This document shows positions 51,497 to 60,615 of a stretch of DNA of 64,000 bases, one piece after another. Made by a program: the position numbers and the translations under genes. The stretch lies in the NCBI GenBank assembly GCA_002454505.1, contig DKJA01000128.1, positions 62,001 to 126,000 on the forward strand. The letters run 5' to 3'. Each line of letters starts with the position of its first letter. Position 1 is the stretch's first letter. Source of the DNA: Oxalobacteraceae bacterium UBA6704 (GTDB taxonomy: Bacteria > Pseudomonadota > Gammaproteobacteria > Burkholderiales > Burkholderiaceae_D). A model generated the notes under the pieces. It had not been told where the DNA came from. It saw only the letters and a list, made by a program, of their open reading frames with translations, and made no database searches.

Positions 51497-51820
51497 GCGG
51501 CAACGGATGAGCTCGTGTCCAACCCTGGGGGCGCAGCTGGGGTTTCGTAGGGCATGCCCTACGCCAGCGAAGCGGTGATGGCATGCAGGCCATCATTCCT
51601 TCCAACCCTCTTTTTGGACACGGCATCATCAGGTACACAGTCGGGCTCGTGTCCACCTTGGGGTCAACCCTCTTTTTGGACACGGGCTCATCAGCTACAT
51701 AGTCGAGCTCGTGTCCACTTTTGGGGTTGACCCCATGGTGGACACAAACTGAGCAGTGGCCTGTGGCGGCAGTGACAATGTGCGCATTTGTACGCGGCCG
51801 CGATGACGTAGAGTATTGGC
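51497..51820. other. 324-nt intergenic region filled by tandem repeats
   Basis: No gene seen. Mostly the GTGTCCA repeat family (51511-51745). The remaining 75 nt before the Sel1 gene should hold its promoter; no clear elements recognised. Confidence 0.7.
51511..51745. repeat. GTGTCCA...TTGGACAC repeat array
   Basis: Two imperfect copies of a 62-nt unit start at 51603 and 51665 (CAACCCTCTTTTTGGACACG, TCATCAG, TACA, AGTCG, GCTCGTGTCCAC). Partial units flank them at 51511-51532 and 51709-51745. The GTGTCCA and TGGACAC motifs are mutually inverted, so the array can fold into several hairpins. Confidence 0.85.
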
Positions 51821-53107
51821 ATGAAAATCCTCCTTGCCAGCCTGGCCCTCGCGGCCCTCGTTCCGTTGCCGGCCGATGCCGCCCGCGTGGCCGGCGTGCA
51901 GGAAGCGATGGTGCTCGACCTGAATGCGTGCTTCAAGCCGGTGTGGCCGGCGCAGGCGCTGGCGCAGCGGGCGCAAGGGAAGACGACGCTGGAACTGCGC
52001 ATCGGCGCCGACGGCAAGGTGACCGAGTCGCGCGTCGCGCAGTCCAGCGGCCGGGCCGACCTGGATGCGGCGGCGCTGGCCGGCATCGGCCGCTGCAGTT
52101 TCCACGCCGTCGTCACGGCCGGCCATGCGCCCACGGATTTGCTGAAAATGCAGTACGTCTGGGTGCCGGGCGGCGGGCCGGTGACGGAGGAAGACCGGCG
52201 CGACTTCGCCACCCTGCAGCGTGCGGCGCAGGCGGGCGAACCGTCCGCGCAGAACATGCTGGGCGCCTACTACCAGCACGGCACCCATGTGGCCCGCGAT
52301 ATGGCGCAGGCGGCGGCATGGTACCGCCGCGCTGCGGAAGCCGGCTTTGCGATCGCCCAGAACAACCTGGGGGTGCTGTATGTGAAAGGGAAGGGTGTGC
52401 CGCAAGACCGCACGCTGGCCGTGTACTGGTACGCCAAAGCGGCGGAGCAGGGCCACGGCTGGGCGCAGGCCAACCTGGCCTGGGCCTACCAGCATGGCCA
52501 GGGCATCGAACAGGACGCCGCCAAGGCGGACTACTGGCTGGTCAAAGCCGCCGAAAGCGGCCTGGCCGATGCGCAGGTGCGGCTTGGCCTGCGCTCCATG
52601 GCGCTGGCAGGGGACGACGCGGCACGCGAAGCGGCAGCAGCCTGGCTGGCCCGCGCCGCGGCGCAGGACCATGCGCCGGGCTTGTACTACCTGGGCCGCA
52701 CCTTCGAACTGGGCCTCGGCAATGCGCAGGACGATGTGCAGGCGGCTGCGTTGTACCGGCAGGCGCTCGGGCGCAGCGGCGGGCGTGCCGAAACGGCGCT
52801 CGGGATCTTGCTGGAAGCGGGCCGCGGCGGCGCCGATGCCACCGCCGCGGAGGACCTGTACCGCAAGGCGATCGGCGACCGTTACCCGGCCGCCTTCTAC
52901 CGCTACGGCCTGCTGCTGGAAGGCCGCGGCGACGACAAGCTGGCCGAAGGGGCGTTCCGCCAGGGGGCGGAACTGGGCGATTGCGATGCCATCGCGAGGG
53001 AACTCGCGCTGCGTGGCGCACCGGCAGAACCGGATGGCCGGGAGGCTGCGCGGCAAGCGCAGCGGGATTGGTGCGCAATCCGGGCAAGCGGCCCGTCCTG
53101 GCTGTAG
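51821..53107 (+). CDS. Secreted Sel1-repeat protein with TonB-C-like N-terminus
   Basis: 428 aa. Signal peptide about 1-20 (MKILLASLALAALVPLPADA). Residues 30-115 form a TonB C-terminal-like module (LELRIGADGKVTESRVAQSS, LLKMQYVWVPGG). Then at least seven Sel1-like alpha repeats (for example AGEPSAQNMLGAYYQHGTHV, AEAGFAIAQNNLGVLYVKGK), which scaffold protein partners. Probably periplasmic. A close relative of the TonB-C-like module ends the M56 protein at 57836. Function unknown beyond domain content. Confidence 0.85.
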   Translation: MKILLASLALAALVPLPADAARVAGVQEAMVLDLNACFKPVWPAQALAQRAQGKTTLELRIGADGKVTESRVAQSSGRADLDAAALAGIGRCSFHAVVTAGHAPTDLLKMQYVWVPGGGPVTEEDRRDFATLQRAAQAGEPSAQNMLGAYYQHGTHVARDMAQAAAWYRRAAEAGFAIAQNNLGVLYVKGKGVPQDRTLAVYWYAKAAEQGHGWAQANLAWAYQHGQGIEQDAAKADYWLVKAAESGLADAQVRLGLRSMALAGDDAAREAAAAWLARAAAQDHAPGLYYLGRTFELGLGNAQDDVQAAALYRQALGRSGGRAETALGILLEAGRGGADATAAEDLYRKAIGDRYPAAFYRYGLLLEGRGDDKLAEGAFRQGAELGDCDAIARELALRGAPAEPDGREAARQAQRDWCAIRASGPSWL

Positions 53108-53284
53108 CCGGGAACGTCGTCGTTGCGTGAAATTGGTGCCGGTATATTTCCCGACCGCCGGCGCCGGTAGTGACGGCTTGCGCCGTCAGTGTTGCCCCTC
53201 TCCACAGAAGCAGGCGTATTGTGCCTGCCGAATGTGACAGGCGTTTGACGCCCGCCTGCATCCGGCTGTGCTTTAATACGCGCC

Positions 53285-54781
53285 ATGAATTCGAATCACA
53301 CCACCGCCCTGCTGCAGCAGGCCGTCGCGCATCACCAGCGCGGCGCATTCGCGCCGGCCGAGGCGCTGTATGCCGAAGTCCTGCAGGACGATCCCGCCAA
53401 TTTCGATGCGCTGCACCTGTCCGGCGTGCTGGCCCGCCAGCGCGGCGATGCGCAACGGGCGCTGGCGCTGATCGGGCAGGCGCTGGCCGTGGATGCCACG
53501 CGCGCGATCGCTCACTGCAACCTGGGTGCCGCGCTGCAGGATGCGGGCCGGGACGAAGAAGCGTTGGCCAGCTATGAGCACGCACTGAAGCTGCAGCCGG
53601 ACTACCCGATGGCGGCGTGCAACCGTGGCAATGCGCTGCGCCGCCTGGGCCGCATGGACGCGGCGCTCGACAGCTATGGCCGGGCGCTGGCACTATCTCC
53701 GCGCTATCCGGAAGCGCTGTGCAATCGCGCGCTGGCCTTGCAGGCGCTGGGCCGCCACGACGCGGCACTGGACGACTTCGGTGCCGCGATTTCCGCACGG
53801 CCGAATTACGCGGAGGCCGTGTATGGCGCCGCCGTGTCGCTGCTTGCGCAGGGGGAGGCCGAGCCGGCATTGCAGGGCTTCGAGAAAGCGCTGCAACTGC
53901 GCCCCGCCTATGCGGAAGCGTGGTGCGGCCGGGCCGGCGTGCTGCTGCGTGCCGGCCAACTGGCGGTGGCGGAAGAAAGCTACCGCAACGCGCTGACGGC
54001 ACGTCCCGGCTACGCCCGCGCGCAACTGGGACTGGCAAACACCCTGCGTGCGCTGGGCCGCCGCGACGAAGCCGTCGCCGCCTACCGGCAGGCCCGCGCC
54101 GATGGTGCCGATGCCGACATGGTCGCGTACCTGCTGGCCACCCTCGGTGCCGGCGCCGCGCCGCAGGCATCGCCATCGGGCTATGTGGCCGCGCTGTTCG
54201 ACCAATACGCGCCGCGCTTCGACGAGCATCTGGTCGACGTGCTGCGCTACCGCACGCCGGCCTTGCTGGCGGACCTGCTGCAGCGCCACGTCGCCGCGGC
54301 CGGCGACCGGGACGTTCTGGACCTGGGCTGCGGCACGGGCCTGTGCGGCCCCCTGCTGCGCCCTTACGCGCGGCGGCTGGAAGGCGTCGACCTGTCGGCC
54401 GCGATGCTGGAGCGTGCCCGTGGACAGGCCGTGTACGACGCGCTGGCGCAGGCCGACATTGCCGCCTTCCTGCGCGATGGCGGGCGGCAGTGGGACCTGC
54501 TGGCCGCTGCCGACGTGCTGGTGTACCTCGGCGAACTCGATGCGCTGTTCGCCGCGGCCCGCACTGCATTGCGCGGCGGCGGCCTGTTCGTGTTCTCCGT
54601 CGAGGCGCTGAACGAAGGAACGTTTGCGCTGCAGCCTTCCGGCCGCTATGCGCATTCGCGCCCGTACCTGGAAGCGCTAGCGGCGCAGCACGGCTTCACG
54701 GTGCGCGAGGTCGCCGCCTGCACGCTGCGGCAGGACAGCGGCAGCGACGTGGCGGGTCTGCTGGTGGCGCTGTCAGCGTAA
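53285..54781 (+). CDS. TPR-fused SAM-dependent methyltransferase
   Basis: 498 aa. About eight TPR units (1-290; for example AEALYAEVLQDDPANFDALH, LASYEHALKLQPDYPMAACN) joined to a class I methyltransferase (about 330-498) with SAM motif LDLGCGTGLCG (about 345-355), EGVDLSAAMLERAR (about 365-378) and an acidic post-II loop. TPR part probably recruits a protein substrate. ATG 53285. The substrate is unknown. It converges on the GH43 gene, 5 nt away. Confidence 0.88.
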   Translation: MNSNHTTALLQQAVAHHQRGAFAPAEALYAEVLQDDPANFDALHLSGVLARQRGDAQRALALIGQALAVDATRAIAHCNLGAALQDAGRDEEALASYEHALKLQPDYPMAACNRGNALRRLGRMDAALDSYGRALALSPRYPEALCNRALALQALGRHDAALDDFGAAISARPNYAEAVYGAAVSLLAQGEAEPALQGFEKALQLRPAYAEAWCGRAGVLLRAGQLAVAEESYRNALTARPGYARAQLGLANTLRALGRRDEAVAAYRQARADGADADMVAYLLATLGAGAAPQASPSGYVAALFDQYAPRFDEHLVDVLRYRTPALLADLLQRHVAAAGDRDVLDLGCGTGLCGPLLRPYARRLEGVDLSAAMLERARGQAVYDALAQADIAAFLRDGGRQWDLLAAADVLVYLGELDALFAAARTALRGGGLFVFSVEALNEGTFALQPSGRYAHSRPYLEALAAQHGFTVREVAACTLRQDSGSDVAGLLVALSA

Positions 54782-54786
54782 AGCCC

Positions 54787-56397
54787 TCAGCGGCTCACCC
54801 GGAAATAAGCGAAGTCCGCGTAGCCGCCCGCGGTCGCGCCGGTGCTGAACAGGCCCAGCGTCGCACCGACCCAGCGCCCCTGCTGCGCGGCGAACGTCTT
54901 CGGCACTGGTGTATAAGCCTTGCCATCGACGCTGTACGAGAACTGCACCTGCGCGCCATCGCGCCAGTCGAGCCGCAGATGCAGCGCGTCGGGCGCGACA
55001 GCGAGCAGCACCGACGGCGCCTCCGTGCAGCGCATCGTGAACGGCGCGCACTCGGTGTAGACGAGTTGCGTGGCGCCGCCAGTGCGGCGCAGGCCGAGCC
55101 ACGCGTACTGCATGCCGTCGACGATCAGGCCCGCGCGGTCGCCATCCCTGGCGTCGTGCAGCGCCACGTGCGTATCGACGCTGAACGCCGGTGCCGGCAC
55201 TTTCTGCGACAGGATCGGCGCACCGCGCACATAGTCGCGTGCCGCCGGCACGGCCTGTGTGTACAGCCGCAGCACGCCTGGTTGCGCCGTTAGCGAATAC
55301 CGCGCCGTATCGATGTTGGCGTTCCATTGCCATTGCAGGCCCAGCGTGGCGGCGGAAAATTCGTCGCTGGCGGGCGGCGCGGCCAGCCGGCCGCCGGCCA
55401 CGGGTTTCGCATGCGTGGCGACGGGCTGGCCGACGTTCGGCTGCGCACCCGGTCCGCCGATCACGGGCCAGCCGTCCTGCCACCGCATCGGCTGCAGGTG
55501 GACGATGCGGCCATACGCTTTCTTGTCCTGGAAGTGGAAGAACCAGTCCCTGCCGTCCGGCGTCTGCACCCACGCGCCCTGGTGCGGCCCGTTGACGGCG
55601 CTGCTGCCCTGGTCCATCACGATGCGGTCCTCGTACGGACCGCCGATGGTGCGCGAGCGGAACACGCTTTGCCAACCTTCGGCCACGCCGCCGGCCGGCG
55701 CGAACACATAGTAATAATCGTCCTTCTTGTAGAACTTCGGTCCTTCCAGCGTGCGGTAGCCGGGCAGCCTGTCGCCCTCGACGATGTCGCGGCCCGCCTT
55801 GTCCAGCAGCGTGCGCCCGTCCGGCGCCATGCTGCGCAGCGTGAGCTTGTTGTTGAAGCCTGAGCGGCTTTTGGCCCATGCGTGCAGCAGGTAGGCCTTG
55901 CCGTCGTCGTCCCACAGCGGCGCCGGGTCGATGATGCCTTTGCCCGGCAACAGCAGGTGCGGTGCGCTCCATGGGCCGGCAAAAGTATCGGCCGTGATCA
56001 CGTACACCCCCGTATCCGGATCGGGATAGAAGATCCAGAATTTGCCGTCGTGCCAGCGCAGGCATGGTGCCCACACGCCGTTGCCGTAGGCGGGCGACGC
56101 GAAGTTCGCGGCCGGCTGCAGCGCCTGCAATGCATGGCCGACGAGCCGCCAGTTCACCATGTCGTCCGACTCCAGCAGCGGCAGGCCGGGCACGTAGTTG
56201 AAGCTCGATGCCGTCATGTAGTAACGGTCCCCCACGCGGATGGCGTCCGGATCGGAATAGTCGGCGTGCAGGATCGGGTTGCGGTAGGTGCCGTCGCCCT
56301 GGTCGGGCTGCCAGGGCGCGGTTGCAACGTGTTTTGCAGCCTGTTTATCTGGTGCGCTGGCACAGCCGGCAAGGAAGGGCAGCAGCGCGGCGGCCAT
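54787..56397 (-). CDS. Glycoside hydrolase family 43 lipoprotein
   Basis: 536 aa as read. GH43 five-bladed propeller (about 38-330): general base in ILHADYSDPDAIRVGDRYYM (split), DPAPLWDDDGKAYLLHAW with the pKa-modulating Asp and TLEGPKFYKKDDYYYV with the acid Glu; then a beta-sandwich (about 350-536). Acts on xylan- or arabinan-type oligosaccharides. Lipobox LAGC at about residues 9-12, but the n-region lacks basic residues: the in-frame upstream codons encode RSAAAPRWL yet are closed by TGA, so a one-base shift near 56440 may have removed the true start. Confidence 0.9.
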   Translation of the reverse strand: MAAALLPFLAGCASAPDKQAAKHVATAPWQPDQGDGTYRNPILHADYSDPDAIRVGDRYYMTASSFNYVPGLPLLESDDMVNWRLVGHALQALQPAANFASPAYGNGVWAPCLRWHDGKFWIFYPDPDTGVYVITADTFAGPWSAPHLLLPGKGIIDPAPLWDDDGKAYLLHAWAKSRSGFNNKLTLRSMAPDGRTLLDKAGRDIVEGDRLPGYRTLEGPKFYKKDDYYYVFAPAGGVAEGWQSVFRSRTIGGPYEDRIVMDQGSSAVNGPHQGAWVQTPDGRDWFFHFQDKKAYGRIVHLQPMRWQDGWPVIGGPGAQPNVGQPVATHAKPVAGGRLAAPPASDEFSAATLGLQWQWNANIDTARYSLTAQPGVLRLYTQAVPAARDYVRGAPILSQKVPAPAFSVDTHVALHDARDGDRAGLIVDGMQYAWLGLRRTGGATQLVYTECAPFTMRCTEAPSVLLAVAPDALHLRLDWRDGAQVQFSYSVDGKAYTPVPKTFAAQQGRWVGATLGLFSTGATAGGYADFAYFRVSR

Positions 56398-56546
56398 CAG
56401 CCAGCGCGGGGCCGCGGCGGATCGGGTCTCGTGTCATATGTTTTTTCTGGAATGTCTCGTGCTGCATCCTAGCCCAGCCCTGCGCCGTCGCGCAATCACG
56501 GTCTGTGGGAGAATGGCCGTCCCGAACCGATCACCGCCAGCCAACC

Positions 56547-57113
56547 TTGACTTCCGCCCTTGAAATCGCCGCGAACGCGGTCATGGCCATCTCCATCGTC
56601 CTGGCCGGACGCAACAACGTGCACTCGTGGTGGATCGGGATCGTCGGCTGTTCGATGTTCGCGCTGCTGTTCTACGACGTGCAGCTGTATGCGGACGTGG
56701 CCCTGCAGCTGTTCTTCATCCTGACGTGCATCGCCGGCTGGGTGCAATGGCTGCGCGGCGCCGGCGGCCAGCCGCTGCCGATCACGTCGGCCAGCGTGAA
56801 GACGGTGGGGTATCTGGCGCTGGGCGGCGTCGCCGCCACCGTGGCCTACGGCCTGATGCTGCGCGAATTCACCGATGCCTACGCGCCGTTCATCGATTCT
56901 GCGGTGCTGGCGTTTTCCGTCATCGCGCAGTTCCTGCTGATGGGCCGGCGCATCGAGACGTGGCCCGTGTGGCTGCTGGTGAACACGATCTCGGTGCCGC
57001 TGTATGCGAGCCGCGGCCTGTACCTGACGGCGGTACTGTACGCGGCCTACTGGATCAATGCGCTGGTGTCGTGGTGGTGGTGGCACCGCCAGATGAAGGC
57101 GGCGCGCACCTGA
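56547..57113 (+). CDS. pnuC: PnuC-type nicotinamide riboside/mononucleotide transporter
   Basis: 188 aa from a TTG at 56547; no ATG with a good ribosome-binding site is in frame nearby, and ATG 56583 would shorten segment 1. About seven membrane segments. Family marks: LAGRNNVHSWWIGIVGCSMF (about 19-38), VALQLFFILTCIAGWVQWLR (about 51-70) and ETWPVWLLVNTISVPLYASR (about 141-160), followed by YAAYWINALVSWWWW. Imports an NAD precursor by facilitated diffusion. Isolated; no NadR-like kinase or NiaR site seen. Confidence 0.88.
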   Translation: MTSALEIAANAVMAISIVLAGRNNVHSWWIGIVGCSMFALLFYDVQLYADVALQLFFILTCIAGWVQWLRGAGGQPLPITSASVKTVGYLALGGVAATVAYGLMLREFTDAYAPFIDSAVLAFSVIAQFLLMGRRIETWPVWLLVNTISVPLYASRGLYLTAVLYAAYWINALVSWWWWHRQMKAART

Positions 57114-57119
57114 GCGAGC

Positions 57120-57839
57120 TCATTTGAGTCGGAACACCGCCGTCACGCTTTGCCCGAACGGGATGGCGGTCGGCACGGCATACGATGACGTGGAAGGCGA
57201 CCGCGGCACGGCAGGCTTGCCGCCGCCGGCGCCGCCAAGCAAGGCCGGCCCGATCTTGTCCAGCGGACCGCGCGCAATCGCAATCGCAGGACCCAATTGC
57301 CGGCCGAACGACTTCGCCAGCAGCGCACCGTTGCTGCGCGCGTCGCCCGCCGCCTGTGTCATCAGGTCGCGATTGACCTCGTCGCTGTCCGTGCGGTCGA
57401 ACGACACGCCCAGGCTGTCCACGTGGTCGCGCGCCAGCAGCGCCGCCACGAGGTCCGGCCAGCGCGCCAGGTCGCGCACCTGCACGCGGAAGTGCCGGCC
57501 CAGCGAATAGGCCCTGTCCGCGCCGTCCGGCCCCGGCGTGGACAGGGCCACGGTCTTTTTCGTCAACTCCGCGCTGTCGATATCGTCCGGTGCGATGCCG
57601 TATTCGGCCAGCAGCGCGCCGATCGCGGTGGACAGTTCGTCGAGCGTGGCCGCGGCGGTTTCAGCGTTTGTGTGCTGGGCGCCCGTCTCGAACTGCAGCT
57701 CGCCGATATCCGGCGGCAGCCACGCCTGCGCCTTGCCGCCGGTGGAGACGAAAGGTTGCGACGGCAGGTCGGCCGCCGCCGCGGGCGCGGCGAGGGAAGT
57801 GGCGAACAACCAGGCCAGCAGCAGTGCACGCACCGTCAT
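57120..57839 (-). CDS. SIMPL (DUF541) periplasmic protein
   Basis: 239 aa. Signal peptide about 1-23 (VRALLLAWLFATSLAAPAAA). SIMPL domain: STGGKAQAWLPPDIGELQFE (about 32-51), LAEYGIAPDDIDSAELTKKT (about 77-96), RDLARWPDLVAALLARDHVD (about 122-141) and a YAVPTAIPFGQSVTAVFRLK ending. Role unclear; some DUF541 proteins affect oxidative stress or outer-membrane maintenance. Its start overlaps the M56 gene stop (ATGA), so it is the third gene of the blaI-like operon. Confidence 0.88.
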   Translation of the reverse strand: MTVRALLLAWLFATSLAAPAAAADLPSQPFVSTGGKAQAWLPPDIGELQFETGAQHTNAETAAATLDELSTAIGALLAEYGIAPDDIDSAELTKKTVALSTPGPDGADRAYSLGRHFRVQVRDLARWPDLVAALLARDHVDSLGVSFDRTDSDEVNRDLMTQAAGDARSNGALLAKSFGRQLGPAIAIARGPLDKIGPALLGGAGGGKPAVPRSPSTSSYAVPTAIPFGQSVTAVFRLK

Positions 57840-59074
57840 TCCAGCGTCCAGACGTACTGCATCTTCATCCACGACTGCACCGGCTTGCCCTGTACCTGGC
57901 CCGGCACGAAGCGGCATTTGGCGATGCCTTCGCGGGCCGCCTCGTCCAGCGCCGGATGGCCGCTGGAGCGGTCCACGCGACTGTTGCCGACCTTGCCATC
58001 GGCATCGATCAGGAAGGTGAGCGTGACGGTGCCCGTCTGCAGGGCGGCCAGCGCAGCCTGCGGCCACAGGGGTTTGGCGCACGTGTTGAAGTTGGCGGTG
58101 GCCTGGCGGTCCGGCTTCTCGACAATCACGTCGGCGTGGGCCAGGCCGGCCAGGCAGGTGCCGGCCAGTGCCAGCGCGGGCAGCGCGGCGGCCAGCAGCG
58201 TGGACGGGTTGCGCCGGGGCGCGGGACGCAGCAGTCGGGCGATACGTTCCATCAGGTCTCCTCCATTGGCCGCAAGGGCCGGTTCGGGGTGGGTGAACTG
58301 GATCTTCTCCAGTTCGGAAAGGGCTTGCGCCAGGCGGCGCGGGCCGCCGGCATGGCCGGCCGCCAGGTCGTCCGCGACCAGTTCGCGTTCGACGCGGATG
58401 CGGCGCGAGATCCACCACACGGCCGGGTGGTAGAACAGCAGGATCTCGGCCACGTTCTGCAGCAGGTTGACCAGGTAGTCGTGGCGGCGGATGTGCGCCA
58501 TCTCGTGTGCGAGCAGCGCCTGCAGCAGCTCCGGCGGCATGCCGGACAGCAGGCTGGCGGGCACCAGCACCACCGGCCGCCAGCAGCCCGCGGTGACGGG
58601 GCTGGCCAGGTCGGCCACGATGCGCAGCCGCACGTTGCGCGCCACGCCCATCGCCGCCGCCAGGCGGTCCACCTGCGCCTGCCATTGCACGTGGCGCCCG
58701 CCGGTGCGCGCTGCCCGCGCGATCCAGGCCAGGCCCAGCGCGGTGCGGCCGGCGAGGGCCACGCAGCAGGCCGCCCAGGCACAGACGATCAGGCCCATAT
58801 GCTGCTGCAGCGCGGCGGCCGCGGCCGGCGCCGCGCCCGCCTCCGGCAGGGCGATGCCAGCACCGGCAACGGCGCCGCCGCGCAGCCGCAGCACCAGCGC
58901 CAGCACGGGCCACAGCACGCAGGCCAGCAGGCCGGCGCAGGCAACCAGGTAGCGCAGCTGCGGCCGGGCGCCGCGCAGCAGGGCCAGCGCGATGGCCGTC
59001 GCCGCGCCGGCCACCAGGCCCTGCCAGAGGAAATGCACGAGCGTCCAGCCGATGATGTCGATGGCGGCGATCAT
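57836..59074 (-). CDS. M56 (BlaR1/MecR1-like) membrane metallopeptidase with TonB-C-like tail
   Basis: 412 aa from ATG 59074. Four membrane segments; zinc motif LLAHEMAHIRRHDY (HEMAH at 190-194) and downstream RVERELVADDLAA give a complete gluzincin site on the cytoplasmic side. The extracellular end (about 325-412) is not a penicillin-binding domain but a TonB-C-like module (TLTFLIDADGKVGNSRVDRS, WMKMQYVW). So the sensed signal is probably not a beta-lactam. It would cleave the BlaI-like repressor encoded just upstream with a 4-nt overlap. Confidence 0.9.
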   Translation of the reverse strand: MIAAIDIIGWTLVHFLWQGLVAGAATAIALALLRGARPQLRYLVACAGLLACVLWPVLALVLRLRGGAVAGAGIALPEAGAAPAAAAALQQHMGLIVCAWAACCVALAGRTALGLAWIARAARTGGRHVQWQAQVDRLAAAMGVARNVRLRIVADLASPVTAGCWRPVVLVPASLLSGMPPELLQALLAHEMAHIRRHDYLVNLLQNVAEILLFYHPAVWWISRRIRVERELVADDLAAGHAGGPRRLAQALSELEKIQFTHPEPALAANGGDLMERIARLLRPAPRRNPSTLLAAALPALALAGTCLAGLAHADVIVEKPDRQATANFNTCAKPLWPQAALAALQTGTVTLTFLIDADGKVGNSRVDRSSGHPALDEAAREGIAKCRFVPGQVQGKPVQSWMKMQYVWTLE

Positions 59075-59454
59075 TGCTTGTCCTCCTTCAGCATGCGTTC
59101 GATTTCCTCGCGCTCCTTGCGCGAGATGCCCGTCTTCAGCGCCGCCAGCACGAGGGCCTTGGCGGAACCGGCGAACGCGCGGTTCAGCAGGTCCTTCAGC
59201 AGGCTCGTTTGCAGCGCATCGCGCGGCTGGGCCGGCGCATAGATGTGGGAGCGCTGGCTGTCGTCGCGGATCAGCAGGCCCTTGCCGTGCATGACCTGCA
59301 TCAGCCGCAGCACGGCGCCGTAGGCCATGTCGGGCCGTTCGACCTGCAGCGCCTCGTGCACCTGGCGCGCCGTGGCGGCGCCCAGCGGCCACAGGGCCTG
59401 CAGCAGTTCCAGTTCGGCCGCGGTGGGCTTGGGGAGTTCGGGTGGTTTGGCCAT
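59071..59454 (-). CDS. BlaI/MecI-family repressor
   Basis: 127 aa. Winged helix about 10-80 (AAELELLQALWPLGAATARQ, MAYGAVLRLMQVMHGKGLLI) and a helical dimerisation tail (LLKDLLNRAFAGSAKALVLA, SRKEREEIERML). In BlaI systems the paired M56 peptidase inactivates it at the dimer helix; here the peptidase gene overlaps the stop (ATGA). Probably represses its own operon. Promoter region 59455-59569. Confidence 0.92.
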   Translation of the reverse strand: MAKPPELPKPTAAELELLQALWPLGAATARQVHEALQVERPDMAYGAVLRLMQVMHGKGLLIRDDSQRSHIYAPAQPRDALQTSLLKDLLNRAFAGSAKALVLAALKTGISRKEREEIERMLKEDKQ

Positions 59455-59569
59455 GTCGGTTCCTTGTGATGGATTCGACGATAACCAAACTAGACCGATT
59501 TGTATACTTATTTTCGATGCCGAGCCGGGAAAGCAAGAGAATGGCTGGATCGGTTAAAGACCGAGAAGT

Positions 59570-60343
59570 CTAGTTCGGGCTGCGTTCCGGCATGTTCTGG
59601 CGCCAGGCGCTGGGCGTCGTACCGGTGCGCTCGCGGAATGCGGTGGTGAAGTTGGCGGCCGTGGAAAAGCCGACCAGCTGGGCGATGTCCTGGATGTCCA
59701 TGTCCGTTTCGCGCAACAGCTGCATGGCGCGGCCCAGCCGTTCCTCGCGGATGAAGGCAAACACCGTCATGCCCGTCCGCGTGCGGAACAGGTGGCTCAG
59801 CTTCTCGCGGTAGGTGCCCACGCTGCGGGCGATTTCGGCGAGGCCGGGCAGCGTGCCCAGGTTGTCGGCGATCAGGCGCTGCGCCGCACGCACCGTCACC
59901 GCATCGGGATCGGCGGCCGCGCCGGCTGCCGGCGCAGGCGCGCTGCCGCGCCGCACGAGATTCAGGTGCACGTGGATGCGCGCCGCCAGCTCGCCCGGCG
60001 TGAACGGCTTGCAGACGAAATCGACGCCGCCGATCGACAGGCCGGTGATGCGGTCTTCCGGCGAATCGGTGCCGCTGACGAAGATGATGGGAATGTCCTG
60101 CGTGGCGGGATTGGCCTTCAGCAGCCGGCAGCAGGCGTAGCCGTCCATGTCGGGCATGCGCACGTCCAGCAGGATCAGGTCGGGCCGCCGCGCCAGCGCC
60201 AGCTGGTAGCCCTGCTCGCCGTTGAAGGCGACGGCGACGCGGTATGGCATCTCGCTCAGCAGGTCGGCCAGCATGCGCTGTTCGAACGCGGAGTCGTCCA
60301 CGATCAGGATATTGCGTACTTGGGCATCGCTGGTCAGGTACAT
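59570..60343 (-). CDS. Response regulator with AraC-type output
   Basis: 257 aa. Receiver domain about 10-130: acidic pocket in LIVDDSAFEQR, phospho-acceptor Asp in DLILLDVRMPDMDGYACCRL (about 59), Thr/Ser in FVSGTDS and Lys in VCKPFTP. AraC helix-turn-helix pair about 155-250 (LAEIARSVGTYREKLSHLFR, IAQLVGFSTAANFTTAFRER). No cognate histidine kinase is adjacent, so it is an orphan regulator. Start context at 60343 lacks a strong ribosome-binding site. Confidence 0.92.
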   Translation of the reverse strand: MYLTSDAQVRNILIVDDSAFEQRMLADLLSEMPYRVAVAFNGEQGYQLALARRPDLILLDVRMPDMDGYACCRLLKANPATQDIPIIFVSGTDSPEDRITGLSIGGVDFVCKPFTPGELAARIHVHLNLVRRGSAPAPAAGAAADPDAVTVRAAQRLIADNLGTLPGLAEIARSVGTYREKLSHLFRTRTGMTVFAFIREERLGRAMQLLRETDMDIQDIAQLVGFSTAANFTTAFRERTGTTPSAWRQNMPERSPN

Positions 60344-60494
60344 GGATTTTTTGCGGCGAAAGGTACGCGCCCATTATGCCCTGTATTTTATTTGCAATGG
60401 AAGACCGGACAGCCGGCAGCGCCGATTCGCACCCCGCAATAGTTTTTTCTCCTCCGGCAAAAGGTTTTCTGGCCGACCGGCAACTTCACTGTGT

Positions 60495-60516
60495 ACCGCC
60501 AAATTCTTTTGGCGGT
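60495..60516. other. 9-bp perfect hairpin upstream of HxlR gene
   Basis: ACCGCCAAA (60495-60503), loop TTCT, TTTGGCGGT (60508-60516). Lies between the divergent response-regulator and HxlR genes. No T-run on either strand; may be an operator or an RNA element. Confidence 0.45.
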
Positions 60517-60615
60517 TGGTGATTATTCGATAGTTTCCTTCCCCTGTTTTCAAGGTAAAACGTAGGCTCTGTTGCGGCCGCTTGATATTAATAATCAGTA
60601 ATTGAGGGAGGAATA

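Noticed and set aside
57840..58913. Extension of the SIMPL gene upstream to 58913
   Set aside because: That stretch is the M56 gene read in another frame; the SIMPL protein starts with a clear signal peptide at 57839.
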